NCBI GenBank assembly: GCA_017615275.1
Contig: JAGAAO010000035.1
Location: 1-64,000, forward strand
Direction: 5' to 3'
DNA length: 64,000 nucleotides
Source of the DNA: Butyrivibrio sp.
GTDB taxonomy: Bacteria; Bacillota; Clostridia; Lachnospirales; Lachnospiraceae
The notes under the pieces are model-generated. The model was not told where the DNA came from and did not search any database. It worked only from the letters and a program-made list of their open reading frames with translations. This document shows positions 24,078 through 32,163 of the stretch, piece by piece. Position numbers and translations under genes: made by a program. Each line of letters starts with the position of its first letter. Within the stretch, counting starts at the first letter, position 1.

Positions 24078-24347
24078 TCAAGCCGCAGTGCTGCAGGAAT
24101 GTAGTGCTATTGCTTGACATTTTTTTAGAGAGGGCGTATAGTCCTCTTGTTTTGTTGGATAAGAAAACTTTCTTTTAAATTTGATTCTATCAATGTCGTT
24201 CGCGCTGATGAGCTGCGGGCGATTCTTTATCATGAGCCAATCGGCTCTGTGGCAGATATCATTCATATATGCCATGCAAATTCCTAGAGGATAGAAGAGA
24301 TAGGACGCGTCGTACGTGAGACTATACGGATTAGTAGATTGATTCAC
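24078..24347 (-). pseudogene. Possible remnant of an unidentified minus-strand gene
   Basis: A minus-strand frame of 89 codons contains a protein-like stretch (YPLGICMAYMNDICHRADW then LMIKNRPQLISANDIDR) rich in His, Cys and Trp, unlike the random shadow frames here. I do not recognise a family. Its 5' end runs into the repeat array at 24343 and there is no ribosome site, so if real it is a truncated C-terminal piece. It may equally be chance coding. Confidence 0.25.
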
Positions 24348-24603
24348 GTAAATTTGAGGGGGAATTAAGAGGTTTTACGTGAGTAAGAATAAAAGTATAA
24401 GGTAATTCACGTAAAATGGCAGTTGATTGAGGTGAATTTACGTGATATCAAGAGAAAAATAAGATTAGTTCACGTAAATTCAGGCGTGGAGCGAGTTTTT
24501 TTACGTGAGTAGAAATAAAAGTATAAGGTAATTCACGTAAAGCGACTGTTGATTGATGCAAATTTACGTGAAAGCAGGAGAAAAATTAAAACATATCACG
24601 TAG
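24311..24603. repeat. Tandem dyad-repeat array 2 (63-bp period)
   Basis: TTCACGTAAA occurs at 24343, 24406, 24469 and 24532, with a decayed copy at 24595; TTTACGTGA occurs at 24374, 24437, 24500 and 24563, with a decayed copy at 24311. Every step is exactly 63 bp. Each unit is TTTACGTGA, a 23-bp purine-rich core (AGAATAAAAG or GAGAAAAAT), then TTCACGTAAA, followed by a 21-bp spacer. Alternate units are most alike, revealing a 126-bp higher-order duplication (about 24374-24499 against 24500-24625). The array ends about 50 bp before the PD-(D/E)XK-like gene. Confidence 0.92.
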
Positions 24604-24657
24604 AACAGGAAGAATTAGTATAAACGGAAATGTTTTAGTATAAAGGAGAGCTATGGA

Positions 24658-25458
24658 ATGCGAAATTATAAAAGTGATTTAGAGGCTCAATTAAAAGAGA
24701 TTGATGAGCTGATCTCAAAAATAGATATAAATGCTACAAAGCAAAAAGATTTGAGTAATTGCGGAATCGCAATAAGCAAAAGTAATGGACAGGACCAGTA
24801 CTATTGGGTGGATAGACTTACCGGTAGGAGGAAATACGCGAAAAAGAGCGATAAGGAAAAACTTAAGAGGATTGCGCAACGCGATTATGAAATGCTGGTG
24901 AAAAAGAAGTTTGTTTGCATACGCGATGCTATAAGTGAGTTTATCAAAAACTATGATATAGAAGAAGCTGAGAAGGTTTATTTAGGTATTGCGGATGCCA
25001 GGAAGAAGCTGGTCACGCCTATTATTGAACCAAAGGCGATGTCTGTGGGTCGCTGGAAGAGTGTCGTTTATGAACCGATGGGATTTGATGAGGGTATAGG
25101 GGGCTTTTATTCTAATGCCGGTATAAGAGTGAGATCTAAATCAGAACTGATCATCGCCAATATGCTGGAGCGAGAAGGAATCCCTTATCGTTACGAATAT
25201 CCGATTGTACTTAAGAGTGTAGGAACTGTAAGACCTGATTTTACATGCCTTAATGTGAGGACAGGTCAGGAATTTATATGGGAACACTTCGGAATGATGG
25301 ATAATATTGCATATGCTAATAAGAATGTTTCAAAGATAAATGCTTATGAACACAATGGATATTATTCGGGAAAAAATATGATTATGACATTTGAAACATC
25401 TCAGCATGCCATCAGCTCATACAAAGTAAAAGCGATGATTGAGCAGTATCTGGTCTAG
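24658..25458 (+). CDS. PD-(D/E)XK-like nuclease-fold protein, function unknown
   Basis: A 266-residue protein. The N-terminus (1-25) is a short acidic helix; residues 45-80 are a basic patch (YYWVDRLTGRRKYAKK). The C-terminal half looks like a restriction-endonuclease-like core: Glu in RSKSELIIANMLEREG (about 163), Asp in TVRPDFTCLN (about 193), then FIWEHFGMMD (205-214), giving an E-PD-ExH-type site. The final Lys of a classical ExK is replaced by His or Gly. It could be a DNA-cleaving or DNA-binding protein. AAAGGAGAG precedes the start; array 2 lies immediately upstream. Confidence 0.6.
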   Translation: MRNYKSDLEAQLKEIDELISKIDINATKQKDLSNCGIAISKSNGQDQYYWVDRLTGRRKYAKKSDKEKLKRIAQRDYEMLVKKKFVCIRDAISEFIKNYDIEEAEKVYLGIADARKKLVTPIIEPKAMSVGRWKSVVYEPMGFDEGIGGFYSNAGIRVRSKSELIIANMLEREGIPYRYEYPIVLKSVGTVRPDFTCLNVRTGQEFIWEHFGMMDNIAYANKNVSKINAYEHNGYYSGKNMIMTFETSQHAISSYKVKAMIEQYLV

Positions 25459-25480
25459 TTATGAGCGTAGGCTTTGAGTT

Positions 25481-26794
25481 TTACATAGCTTCCGCGGCAG
25501 AAGCCTGCTTTGCGGGAATGTTTAATTTAAAGAGCTCCTCTGTTGCAAGGCGCACTTTGGCTACATTTATGCTCTTATCCTTTGGAAAGCAGTAGTACTG
25601 TGCTTTGAGAGTTCCGATGCTTATCATGTCACCAAGTTCATACCAGAAATAATCTGCATAAAGAGAGTATGAGTGCTTGGAAGACTGAGAGTAAGCAAGG
25701 TCTGATCCGTCTCCTGTAAGACTAAAGCCATTTGTGCTGTGGATAAGTCGACCTGAGCCAATCGAATACGCAGATTTAGTGTCTTTTACGGCGACTATGT
25801 CGACAGGAATATCGAGGTAGTACTTGCCTTCCGCAATCTCTTTTCTGATGACATCCCGCTCCCATCTATACCAGTCCGAAACATATGAGAAATCATAGTT
25901 CCCGCTTGGGAATGTGGCTTCTTTTTTGCTGCAAATAAGTTCGCCTTCTTCAGACAGCTCCCAGGTGGTCTTGCAGGAGGAGCAGCTGATGGAGCAACCT
26001 TTTGAGTGCATCATTTTTTCTTTTCCGCAGACAGGGCACTTGTAAAGAACGCGCTCAAGACCTTCCGCTCTGAAGTCTTCCGTTACTTTTATGTGAGCGT
26101 TTCTTTGCCAACGCCAGTGGTCGAAAGAAAATTCATCAGAGAGGATATCGTTTATCTCGGTGATACTCTTTTTCTCAATATCTTCCTTGGAAAGAAGATA
26201 CTTAACAACTGCGCTTACAGCGACATCTCTTTTTTTTAGTCCGTTGTAGAGCGGATCTCTTTGGAAAGCACCTGTTGTGGTCACCATGACTACGGGAACT
26301 TTGAACATCTTTATACATTTTCCGACGCTTGCAGGAAGCTTTGTCGCTGTGCCGTCGAAGCTGTAGCTGGCTTCAGGGTACATCAGAACGGAAGTGCCAA
26401 GCTTGTGAAGGCAGTACATGATGTCTTTTACAAGAGGCATATCTGTGATGAATTTTCGTGCAGGGATGCATCCCATCTTACGCATCAGCCATTCTTTTCC
26501 TATAAATCCGTCAAGAGTCGTAACGATGTTGATAGGTCGTTTTGGGAAAATAGTTGCTGCAATCTCAAGGTCAGTAAAAGACGAATGGTTCATCAAAATG
26601 AGACAGGGCTCGTTCTCTCCGAGTTTCTCCATGCCTTCTTCTGAATATGTAAAGTGGCAGTCCGCCAGATCTTTTTTGGAGACAAATTTCATAATAGCCT
26701 TCCAAAATGGAGTCTGCTTTATCGGTTTTTTATTTTCATAAGGGCTTAAAGCCTCAAATTCTCTGTATGTCTTTGGTGTAAGTTTGATCTTCAT
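25481..26794 (-). CDS. PlsC-like acyltransferase with zinc-ribbon insertion
   Basis: A 437-residue protein. The acyltransferase core holds NHSSFTDLE (HX4D, about 79) and MYPEASYSFDG (block III, where EG of EGTRS is EA), so it may acylate lysophosphatidate or another glycerolipid. Near residues 255-290 there is a four-Cys zinc ribbon (CPVCGKEK ... CSISCSSC), followed by a beta-rich domain of unknown role (residues 300-430), unusual for PlsC proteins. No membrane segment is obvious, so it is probably peripheral. The start at 26794 follows AAAGGAGTATTT on the minus strand; a start 33 bp earlier is unsupported. Confidence 0.75.
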   Translation of the reverse strand: MKIKLTPKTYREFEALSPYENKKPIKQTPFWKAIMKFVSKKDLADCHFTYSEEGMEKLGENEPCLILMNHSSFTDLEIAATIFPKRPINIVTTLDGFIGKEWLMRKMGCIPARKFITDMPLVKDIMYCLHKLGTSVLMYPEASYSFDGTATKLPASVGKCIKMFKVPVVMVTTTGAFQRDPLYNGLKKRDVAVSAVVKYLLSKEDIEKKSITEINDILSDEFSFDHWRWQRNAHIKVTEDFRAEGLERVLYKCPVCGKEKMMHSKGCSISCSSCKTTWELSEEGELICSKKEATFPSGNYDFSYVSDWYRWERDVIRKEIAEGKYYLDIPVDIVAVKDTKSAYSIGSGRLIHSTNGFSLTGDGSDLAYSQSSKHSYSLYADYFWYELGDMISIGTLKAQYYCFPKDKSINVAKVRLATEELFKLNIPAKQASAAEAM

Positions 26795-26923
26795 AAATAC
26801 TCCTTTATTTTGAATGTATTTTAGCATAGTTGACTATATCATTGCGATAGAAGTCGTATTATAATATGGAGTTGTTGATTTGAAATTTTCGTATATCACA
26901 TCGGAGGAATTACGTGATTTATC

Positions 26924-28258
26924 ATGAAAAATAGAAATATATTCAAGAAGCTGTCTACGTTTCAGCTTATAATACTGGGATTCTTCGGAACAATCCTGCT
27001 TGGAGCGCTTCTTTTGATGCTTCCGATCTCGTCAAGAGCAGGCGAGTGGACGGATTTTGGATCATCGCTCTTTACGGCTACATCGGCGGTATGTGTTACC
27101 GGACTTATTGTTCACGATACGGCAACGCATTGGTCGTATTTCGGACAGGCGATAATTCTTTTGCTCATACAGATCGGAGGACTCGGAGTAATCACCGTCG
27201 CAGCTTTTTTTGCGGCAATATCAGGCAGAAAGATATCTCTCATGTACCGAAGCGTGCTTCAGGACAGCATTTCGGCGCCGCAGATCGGTGGAGTTATAAG
27301 GATGACGGGCTTTATATTTAAAGCGGCTTTTGTTTTGGAATTTGTGGGTGCGCTCATGCTTATGCCGACTTTTTGTTCCAAGTTCGGGGCAGAAGGCATC
27401 TGGATGTCTTTTTTCCACTCGATATCAGCGTTTTGTAATGCGGGATTTGACATAATGGGCGGCAAATCAGGTGAGTTTACTTCGCTGACAGCATTTTCGG
27501 GTGACCCGGCTGTGGTGCTTCCCATCTGCTTTCTTATAATTTCGGGCGGTATCGGCTTCCTTACATGGGAAGATATTATGAAAAAGAAATTCAAGATCAG
27601 GGAGTATCGCATGCAGAGTAAGGTTATCCTTGCGACATCCGCGATTATCATAATAATTCCGATGTTCATTATGTTTGTCATGGATTTTGGAGATTATCCG
27701 TTAAAAGAAAGGCTGTGCTTATCATTTTTTCAATCGGTAACACCCAGAACTGCAGGCTTTAACACTGCGGATTTAACAGCGATGACAAGTACGGGCAAAC
27801 TTCTGATAATGGTGCTCATGCTTATAGGCGGATCTCCGGGATCGACAGCCGGCGGAATGAAGACAACAACCGTAACGGTGCTTATGGCTGAGACTTTTTC
27901 CGTTTTTCGCAGGAAAAAGAGCGCGAAGCTCTTCGGAAGGCGACTTGAAGATGGCGTAGGAAAGAGTGCTGCCGCAATTCTTGTTATGTACCTGTTTCTT
28001 GCGGTTACAGCAGCTTTGATCATAAGCGGAATCGAGAATGTGGCGGTAGATACATGTTTGTTTGAAACGGCTTCGGCTATCGGAACGGCAGGTCTTTCGC
28101 TCGGACTTACGAGCACGCTTGGAAATGTTTCGAGGCTCATTCTTATAGGACTTATGTTCTTTGGAAGAGTGGGAGGACTTACGGTTATGTACGCAGCTAT
28201 CAGCAGTAACGGCATGGAAGTGTCCAAGTATCCTGTTGAAAAAATAGCTGTCGGCTGA
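26924..28258 (+). CDS. ktrB: Trk/Ktr potassium uptake membrane subunit
   Basis: A 444-residue K+ channel-like transporter with four M1-P-M2 repeats; selectivity-loop sequences are visible as TATSAVCVTGL, SAFCNAGFD, TPRTAGFN and SAIGTAGLS. The conserved Gly in each loop is kept. Length and lack of extra N-terminal helices fit KtrB rather than TrkH. It imports K+, probably Na+-coupled, gated by the next gene's product. GGAGGAA lies 16 bp before the ATG, rather far, so translation may be modest. Confidence 0.9.
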   Translation: MKNRNIFKKLSTFQLIILGFFGTILLGALLLMLPISSRAGEWTDFGSSLFTATSAVCVTGLIVHDTATHWSYFGQAIILLLIQIGGLGVITVAAFFAAISGRKISLMYRSVLQDSISAPQIGGVIRMTGFIFKAAFVLEFVGALMLMPTFCSKFGAEGIWMSFFHSISAFCNAGFDIMGGKSGEFTSLTAFSGDPAVVLPICFLIISGGIGFLTWEDIMKKKFKIREYRMQSKVILATSAIIIIIPMFIMFVMDFGDYPLKERLCLSFFQSVTPRTAGFNTADLTAMTSTGKLLIMVLMLIGGSPGSTAGGMKTTTVTVLMAETFSVFRRKKSAKLFGRRLEDGVGKSAAAILVMYLFLAVTAALIISGIENVAVDTCLFETASAIGTAGLSLGLTSTLGNVSRLILIGLMFFGRVGGLTVMYAAISSNGMEVSKYPVEKIAVG

Positions 28259-28287
28259 TTTGTATATTATCTACGAGAGGAAAAGAA

Positions 28288-28935
28288 ATGAAATCAATTT
28301 TACTTATAGGACTTAATACTTTCGGAATTCAGCTTGCAAAGAATTTCCGCGAGCTTGGCCATCATGTAATGGCGGTTGATAGGGATGAAGCGAGGGTAAA
28401 CGCGATCCTTCCTTATGTTACGGATGCTCAGATAGGAGACAGTACAAATGAGCATTTCCTTAAATCACTCGGTGTAAACAACTATGATGTGTGCGTGGTT
28501 TCAATAGGAAATGACTTCCAGAATTCCCTTGAGACAACATCGCTTCTTAAAGAACTGGGAGGAAAGCTGGTCGTATCCGTTGCTGAAAGAGAAGTGCAGG
28601 GCAAGTTCCTTTTGAGGAACGGTGCTGATGAAGTTATCAATCCCGAGAAGCAGATAACAGAGTGGGCAGCCATCAGATATGGCTCCAAGCACATTCTTGA
28701 CTATATTAAACTCGATGCCGATCACGCTATTTTCGAAGTGGAGATTCCAAGTGACTGGTCAGGACTTACAGTCGGTCAGATCGATATCAGAAAAAAATAC
28801 GGAATTAATATTCTTGCTGTTAAGACGAACGGAAATATGAATATGTCCATCACTCCCGAAACAGTTTTGAGCAGTGAAAAAACACTTCTCGTTCTCGGAG
28901 AACACAAGTCTGTTCGCAAATGTTTCAAGATATAA
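28288..28935 (+). CDS. ktrA: Ktr potassium uptake regulatory subunit (RCK)
   Basis: A 215-residue cytosolic RCK protein. The Rossmann start is KSILLIGLNTFGIQLAK, where the usual GxGxxG is GLNTFG; the adenine-ribose acidic residue is in VMAVDRDEARV. The C-terminal RCK_C (about 135-215) may bind c-di-AMP as in KtrA. It binds ATP/ADP to gate KtrB. AGAGGAAAAG precedes the ATG; the 29-bp gap to ktrB fits one operon. Confidence 0.88.
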   Translation: MKSILLIGLNTFGIQLAKNFRELGHHVMAVDRDEARVNAILPYVTDAQIGDSTNEHFLKSLGVNNYDVCVVSIGNDFQNSLETTSLLKELGGKLVVSVAEREVQGKFLLRNGADEVINPEKQITEWAAIRYGSKHILDYIKLDADHAIFEVEIPSDWSGLTVGQIDIRKKYGINILAVKTNGNMNMSITPETVLSSEKTLLVLGEHKSVRKCFKI

Positions 28936-28979
28936 TATGAGCCTTGGAAGCCACTGTTTACGCCATGTGCAACTGCCGG

Positions 28980-29008
28980 TTGACAAATTTCTAACTAAAC
29001 TTTATAGA
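28980..29008 (+). promoter_or_regulatory. Promoter of the XRE membrane regulator
   Basis: TTGACA (28980-28985) and TATAGA (29003-29008) are 17 bp apart, 62 bp before the start codon at 29071. Confidence 0.65.
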
Positions 29009-29070
29009 TTGCAACCACGCTTTTTCGTAATCTGTATCCATAACAAATAACCGATACGGAGGAAATGAAA

Positions 29071-30057
29071 ATGATTTTAGCAGATAAAATTATCAATGAG
29101 AGAAAAAAACTTGGTCTTTCACAGGAGGAACTTGCAGATAAGCTTGGAGTATCAAGACAGTCTGTTTCCAAATGGGAAAGCGCGCAGTCAACACCCGATC
29201 TTAACAGAATACTGATGATGTCAAAGATATTCGGCGTCAGCACAGATTACTTATTAAAGGATGAGATCGAGCAGGCAGGTGACGGTGAGGTTGCAGAATA
29301 TGAAAGCAATCCAAATGAACCTAAAAGAATCGTAACAATGGAGACTGCATCAGCTTATCTTGAAACAGTTGAGAAAACTACCCCCAGAGTGGCATTCGGA
29401 GTTTCACTGTGCATAGCTTCTCCTATATTTATGATGGTGTTTTCAACTCTTGGTCTGTACGGAATGTGTTCTGATGCGATCTCAAGCGTAGGCGGAATTA
29501 TAGTTCTTTTATTAATGGTTGCGACAGCTGTATTTATCTTTATCATTTCTGACAAAGATTTAAAGGCTTACGAATATATTGAAAAAGAAGACATAGATAC
29601 CGCATACGGTGTCGACGGTCTCATGAGAGAAAAAAGAGAGCGCAATGAAAAGAAGAAGAGCACTTACGTGGCAATCGGTGTCATCATGTGCATTCTTAGC
29701 TGTGTTCCGCTTCTTTCTACAGGCTTGATGGGAGACAGTGCGGGGAATCTCACTTCTTTGATGGTGGGAGTGCTTCTCCTTACGGTTTCGGTCGGAGTTA
29801 ACATGATTATAAGAGGATCCGCAGTTGTTGATGCATGTAACAAAGTGCTTCAGGAGGAGCAGTTTACTCCCAAGGACAAGAAACTTAACAAGCTTATCGG
29901 AAAAGTTGCAGCGATATACTGGCCCGTTGTTGTGGCAATCTTCCTTGGCATCAGCCTTTTAACAAATAAGTGGGAGATCACCTGGGTTATCTGGCCTGTT
30001 GCCGGTGTTCTCTTCGGAGCAATCGCCGCTATCGTCAAGATGGTTAATGATAAGTAA
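29071..30057 (+). CDS. XRE-family regulator with C-terminal membrane domain
   Basis: A 328-residue protein. Residues 1-65 form an HTH_3 domain (LADKIINERKKLGLSQEEL, then SRQSVSKWESAQSTPDL). A linker leads to about five hydrophobic segments from residue 100 onward, in pairs near 100-150, 195-245 and 280-325. This Firmicute layout (HTH plus multi-TM) is seen in membrane-tethered regulators whose signal is unknown. The start at 29071 has GGAGG (29058-29062) 8 bp upstream; ATG 29065 is too close to it. Confidence 0.8.
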   Translation: MILADKIINERKKLGLSQEELADKLGVSRQSVSKWESAQSTPDLNRILMMSKIFGVSTDYLLKDEIEQAGDGEVAEYESNPNEPKRIVTMETASAYLETVEKTTPRVAFGVSLCIASPIFMMVFSTLGLYGMCSDAISSVGGIIVLLLMVATAVFIFIISDKDLKAYEYIEKEDIDTAYGVDGLMREKRERNEKKKSTYVAIGVIMCILSCVPLLSTGLMGDSAGNLTSLMVGVLLLTVSVGVNMIIRGSAVVDACNKVLQEEQFTPKDKKLNKLIGKVAAIYWPVVVAIFLGISLLTNKWEITWVIWPVAGVLFGAIAAIVKMVNDK

Positions 30058-30058
30058 T

Positions 30059-30218
30059 CACTTAGCGAGGTTCTTTCGAGCTTAGTGTAAAGCCCTACTA
30101 TTGATAAACACCAATAGTGGGGCATTTTTTGTGTAGAGCAGTTAGCGAGGTTTTTTCGAGCTTACTGCGAACCATACAGATTCACTTGGCGAGGTTTTGA
30201 CGAGCCTAGTGAATCTGT
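30059..30218. repeat. Three copies of a covarying hairpin element
   Basis: Copy 1 (30059-30087) has arms CACTTAGC/GCTTAGTG, copy 2 (30138-30168) GCAGTTAGC/GCTTACTGC, and copy 3 (30176-30218) ACAGATTCACTTGGC/GCCTAGTGAATCTGT. All share a 13-nt loop of the form GAGGTT-N4-CGA and a T-T mismatch at the same arm position, while paired bases around it change together. None ends in a T-run, so they are not ordinary terminators. A fourth copy is at 40043-40079. Confidence 0.85.
30092..30130 (+). terminator. Rho-independent terminator after the XRE gene
   Basis: CCCTACTATTG (30093-30103) pairs with CAATAGTGGGG (30112-30122), then GCATTTTTT. It lies between hairpin copies 1 and 2. Confidence 0.85.
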
Positions 30219-30233
30219 AGTGTACAAAATCTA

Positions 30234-30262
30234 TTGACAAAATTCGGAAAGAGGAATACTAT
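30234..30262 (+). promoter_or_regulatory. Promoter of the sdpRI-like operon
   Basis: TTGACA (30234-30239) and TACTAT (30257-30262) are 17 bp apart. The operator pair follows directly, so repressor bound there would block initiation. Confidence 0.75.
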
Positions 30263-30294
30263 TTAGAAAAATATCTAATTAGAAAATTTTCTAA
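30263..30294. promoter_or_regulatory. Twin operator palindromes for the ArsR-type repressor
   Basis: Two 16-bp dyads abut exactly: 30263-30278 (TTAGA-N6-TCTAA, imperfect centre) and 30279-30294 (TTAGAAAATTTTCTAA, perfect). They sit between the -10 and the ribosome binding site of the ArsR gene, the normal place for autorepression by this family. Confidence 0.75.
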
Positions 30295-30312
30295 ATACCA
30301 TAAGGAGGAAAT

Positions 30313-30600
30313 ATGGCATTTGCAGATACGTTTAAAGCGCTTTCGGATCCTGTTCGCCGAGAAATCCTCGTAATGCTGAAAGAAGGGAGATTATCTGCGG
30401 GAGAGATCGCGAGTAAGTTCGATATGACAGGCGCAACAGTCTCGTATCACCTTAATATCCTTAAGAAGGCTGAGCTTGTATATGAACAGAAAGAAAAGAA
30501 TTTTGTCTTTTACAACCTTAATACATCTGTTGTGGAAGAGATTATGTTGTGGCTTTCAAGTTTGAGCGAAGGAGGAAAAAATGGAGAAGAAAAGGAATAG
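30313..30600 (+). CDS. ArsR/SmtB-type repressor, SdpR-like
   Basis: A 95-residue winged-helix regulator: FKALSDPVRREILVMLKEG, then SAGEIASKFDMTGATVSYHL (recognition helix) and EKNFVFYNLN (wing). It has no metal-binding Cys cluster, which, with the SdpI gene overlapping it by 20 bp, points to the SdpR type that is inactivated by sequestration at the membrane through SdpI rather than by metals. AAGGAGG precedes the ATG. It probably binds the twin palindromes at 30263-30294 and represses its own operon. Confidence 0.85.
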   Translation: MAFADTFKALSDPVRREILVMLKEGRLSAGEIASKFDMTGATVSYHLNILKKAELVYEQKEKNFVFYNLNTSVVEEIMLWLSSLSEGGKNGEEKE

Positions 30601-31264
30601 ATTACTTATAATAGCAAGTTCACTGGTTGTTTTACTGCCTATGATTCCGGGTATTATTCTTTGGAACAGATTGCCGGATAGAATGGCGACAGGATTTGAT
30701 TTTTCCGGGGCAGTAAATAATTATGGATCAAAAGGGTTCGCCGCTGTCGGATTATACATTATGTTATTGGCGATACATCTTTTTGTGGTGTTTTTTAGTA
30801 GTTTACAAGAGAAGGATTTTGAAAAATCCAAAGCTGCAGGAATGATTATGTTGATATGTCCGATGGTTTCTGTTTTGCTGGCTATATGTATTTATGGATA
30901 TGCACTTGGGAAAAAAATCGAGATCATGCCGCTTGTGATGCTGTTTCTGGGATTTATGTATCTGATAATCGGGAATTATCTTCCGAAGATTAGAAGGAAT
31001 TATCTTGTGGGAATCAAAGTGAAGTGGACTCTTGAGAGTGACAGGAACTGGGACAGTACAGCAAGATTTTCGGGATATTTAATGTTTATTGCAGGATTGT
31101 TGATGGTTATTGCCGGTATGATAAGTTTTTTTGATGTAATTCCTTATGCAATGTCGTTTGTACTTGTATTTGTGATCAGCTTTGTGCCTGTGTTTGCTAT
31201 GGTCTGGTATTCATACAAATATTATTGCAAGCACAAAGACGAAGCGGATTATTTCAACAGATAA
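30581..31264 (+). CDS. SdpI-like immunity/signal membrane protein
   Basis: A 227-residue protein with six predicted membrane segments. The N-terminal DUF1648 part holds LPDRMATGFDFSGAVNNYGS, and the SdpI domain has NYLPKIRRNYLVGIKVKWTL with DRNWDSTARFSG. In Bacillus subtilis SdpI gives immunity to the SdpC cannibalism toxin and sequesters SdpR. No sdpABC-type toxin genes are visible here, so a cognate toxin may come from other bacteria or from elsewhere in the genome. Overlap with the repressor gene implies coupled translation. Confidence 0.85.
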   Translation: MEKKRNRLLIIASSLVVLLPMIPGIILWNRLPDRMATGFDFSGAVNNYGSKGFAAVGLYIMLLAIHLFVVFFSSLQEKDFEKSKAAGMIMLICPMVSVLLAICIYGYALGKKIEIMPLVMLFLGFMYLIIGNYLPKIRRNYLVGIKVKWTLESDRNWDSTARFSGYLMFIAGLLMVIAGMISFFDVIPYAMSFVLVFVISFVPVFAMVWYSYKYYCKHKDEADYFNR

Positions 31265-31383
31265 AAAATTTTTGAAAAAAATTAAACACATCTGCAACGT
31301 ATTACCTTTCTCTGTTGTATCTATTATGTAAGCAGCTTATGAATTACAGATTATTTTAAATTTATACGACAAGGAGAATTGGT

Positions 31384-31911
31384 ATGAAAGTTTGTAACAG
31401 ATGTGGAGTAATGATGGAAGATAATATGGCGGTTTGTCCGAGTTGCCAGACACCCGTGGACGGAACCGAGAGAATGGTTGCACCTGCAGCTAATCAGTAT
31501 GCTCAGGCACCTCAGCTTGGAATGAAATGGGCAAATTTCCTGGGATATTTTGCATTGTGGGCAGGAGCTGTGGCTAATGTTTTAGCTGGAATTCCCAGTT
31601 TGAATGCAGCTGCCATCAGCCCGTTATATATGATCCTTGGTATCTGCGCTTTGGTTTGTGCAGTGTTCAATTGTATTACAGCGGTCAAGATTATCAATAG
31701 GAAGCGTGATGCAGGCAAGTTCGTTATGATCGTATATGGTATCAATGTTTTTGTCGCTATAATTTCTGTACTTATAGCTACAACTGTAACTATCGGAGGT
31801 GAAGCAGCGGCAAATCCGGGATCGACATTCTTTTCTTTGGTGTTCAGCATTGTAATGCTCATTGTTAATAAGATATACTTCAAGAACAGAGAAAATGTTT
31901 TCGTGAATTAA
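31384..31911 (+). CDS. Zinc-ribbon membrane protein, paralogue 1
   Basis: A 175-residue protein. The N-terminus is a compact zinc ribbon, CNRCGVMMEDNMAVCPSC, with a C-x2-C...C-x2-C layout, then a Pro/Gln linker and four membrane segments (about 48-68, 78-100, 112-136, 145-165), ending KNRENVFVN. Function unknown; the zinc_ribbon_2 head with DUF-type membrane tail is common in Clostridia. AAGGAG precedes the ATG. It is first of three tandem paralogues, each with its own leader. Confidence 0.7.
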   Translation: MKVCNRCGVMMEDNMAVCPSCQTPVDGTERMVAPAANQYAQAPQLGMKWANFLGYFALWAGAVANVLAGIPSLNAAAISPLYMILGICALVCAVFNCITAVKIINRKRDAGKFVMIVYGINVFVAIISVLIATTVTIGGEAAANPGSTFFSLVFSIVMLIVNKIYFKNRENVFVN

Positions 31912-31949
31912 TATAGGAATGCCGGTAAATCCGGCGTGACAGACCATAA

Positions 31950-31990
31950 GGGGCTTTCGATTTGTAATAGAATCGGAAGCCTCATATTTA
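31950..31990 (+). terminator. Hairpin after zinc-ribbon paralogue 1
   Basis: GGGGCTTTCGATT (31950-31962) pairs with AATCGGAAGCCTC (31971-31983) with one mismatch; the following ATATTTATT is a poor T-run. A smaller GCCGG/CCGGC stem at 31921-31935 precedes it. Confidence 0.5.
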
Positions 31991-32163
31991 TTGTGTGTGT
32001 AGAGGCTACTTGAAAAGATATATTTGTATATGATAAAATGTTAATACGATATTCACAATAAAATGTACAAAAATGCGGGATTAAATGATTTTTGTGTGCT
32101 GTATACGATATAATGCTATGCAAGAATTAACATAGTTTTGTTTTGGGATTTGGGAGTTTTGGT

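Noticed and set aside
30059-30218. Hairpin copies 1-3 as ordinary terminators
   Set aside because: No T-run follows any of the three, and a proper terminator (30092-30130) lies between copies 1 and 2.
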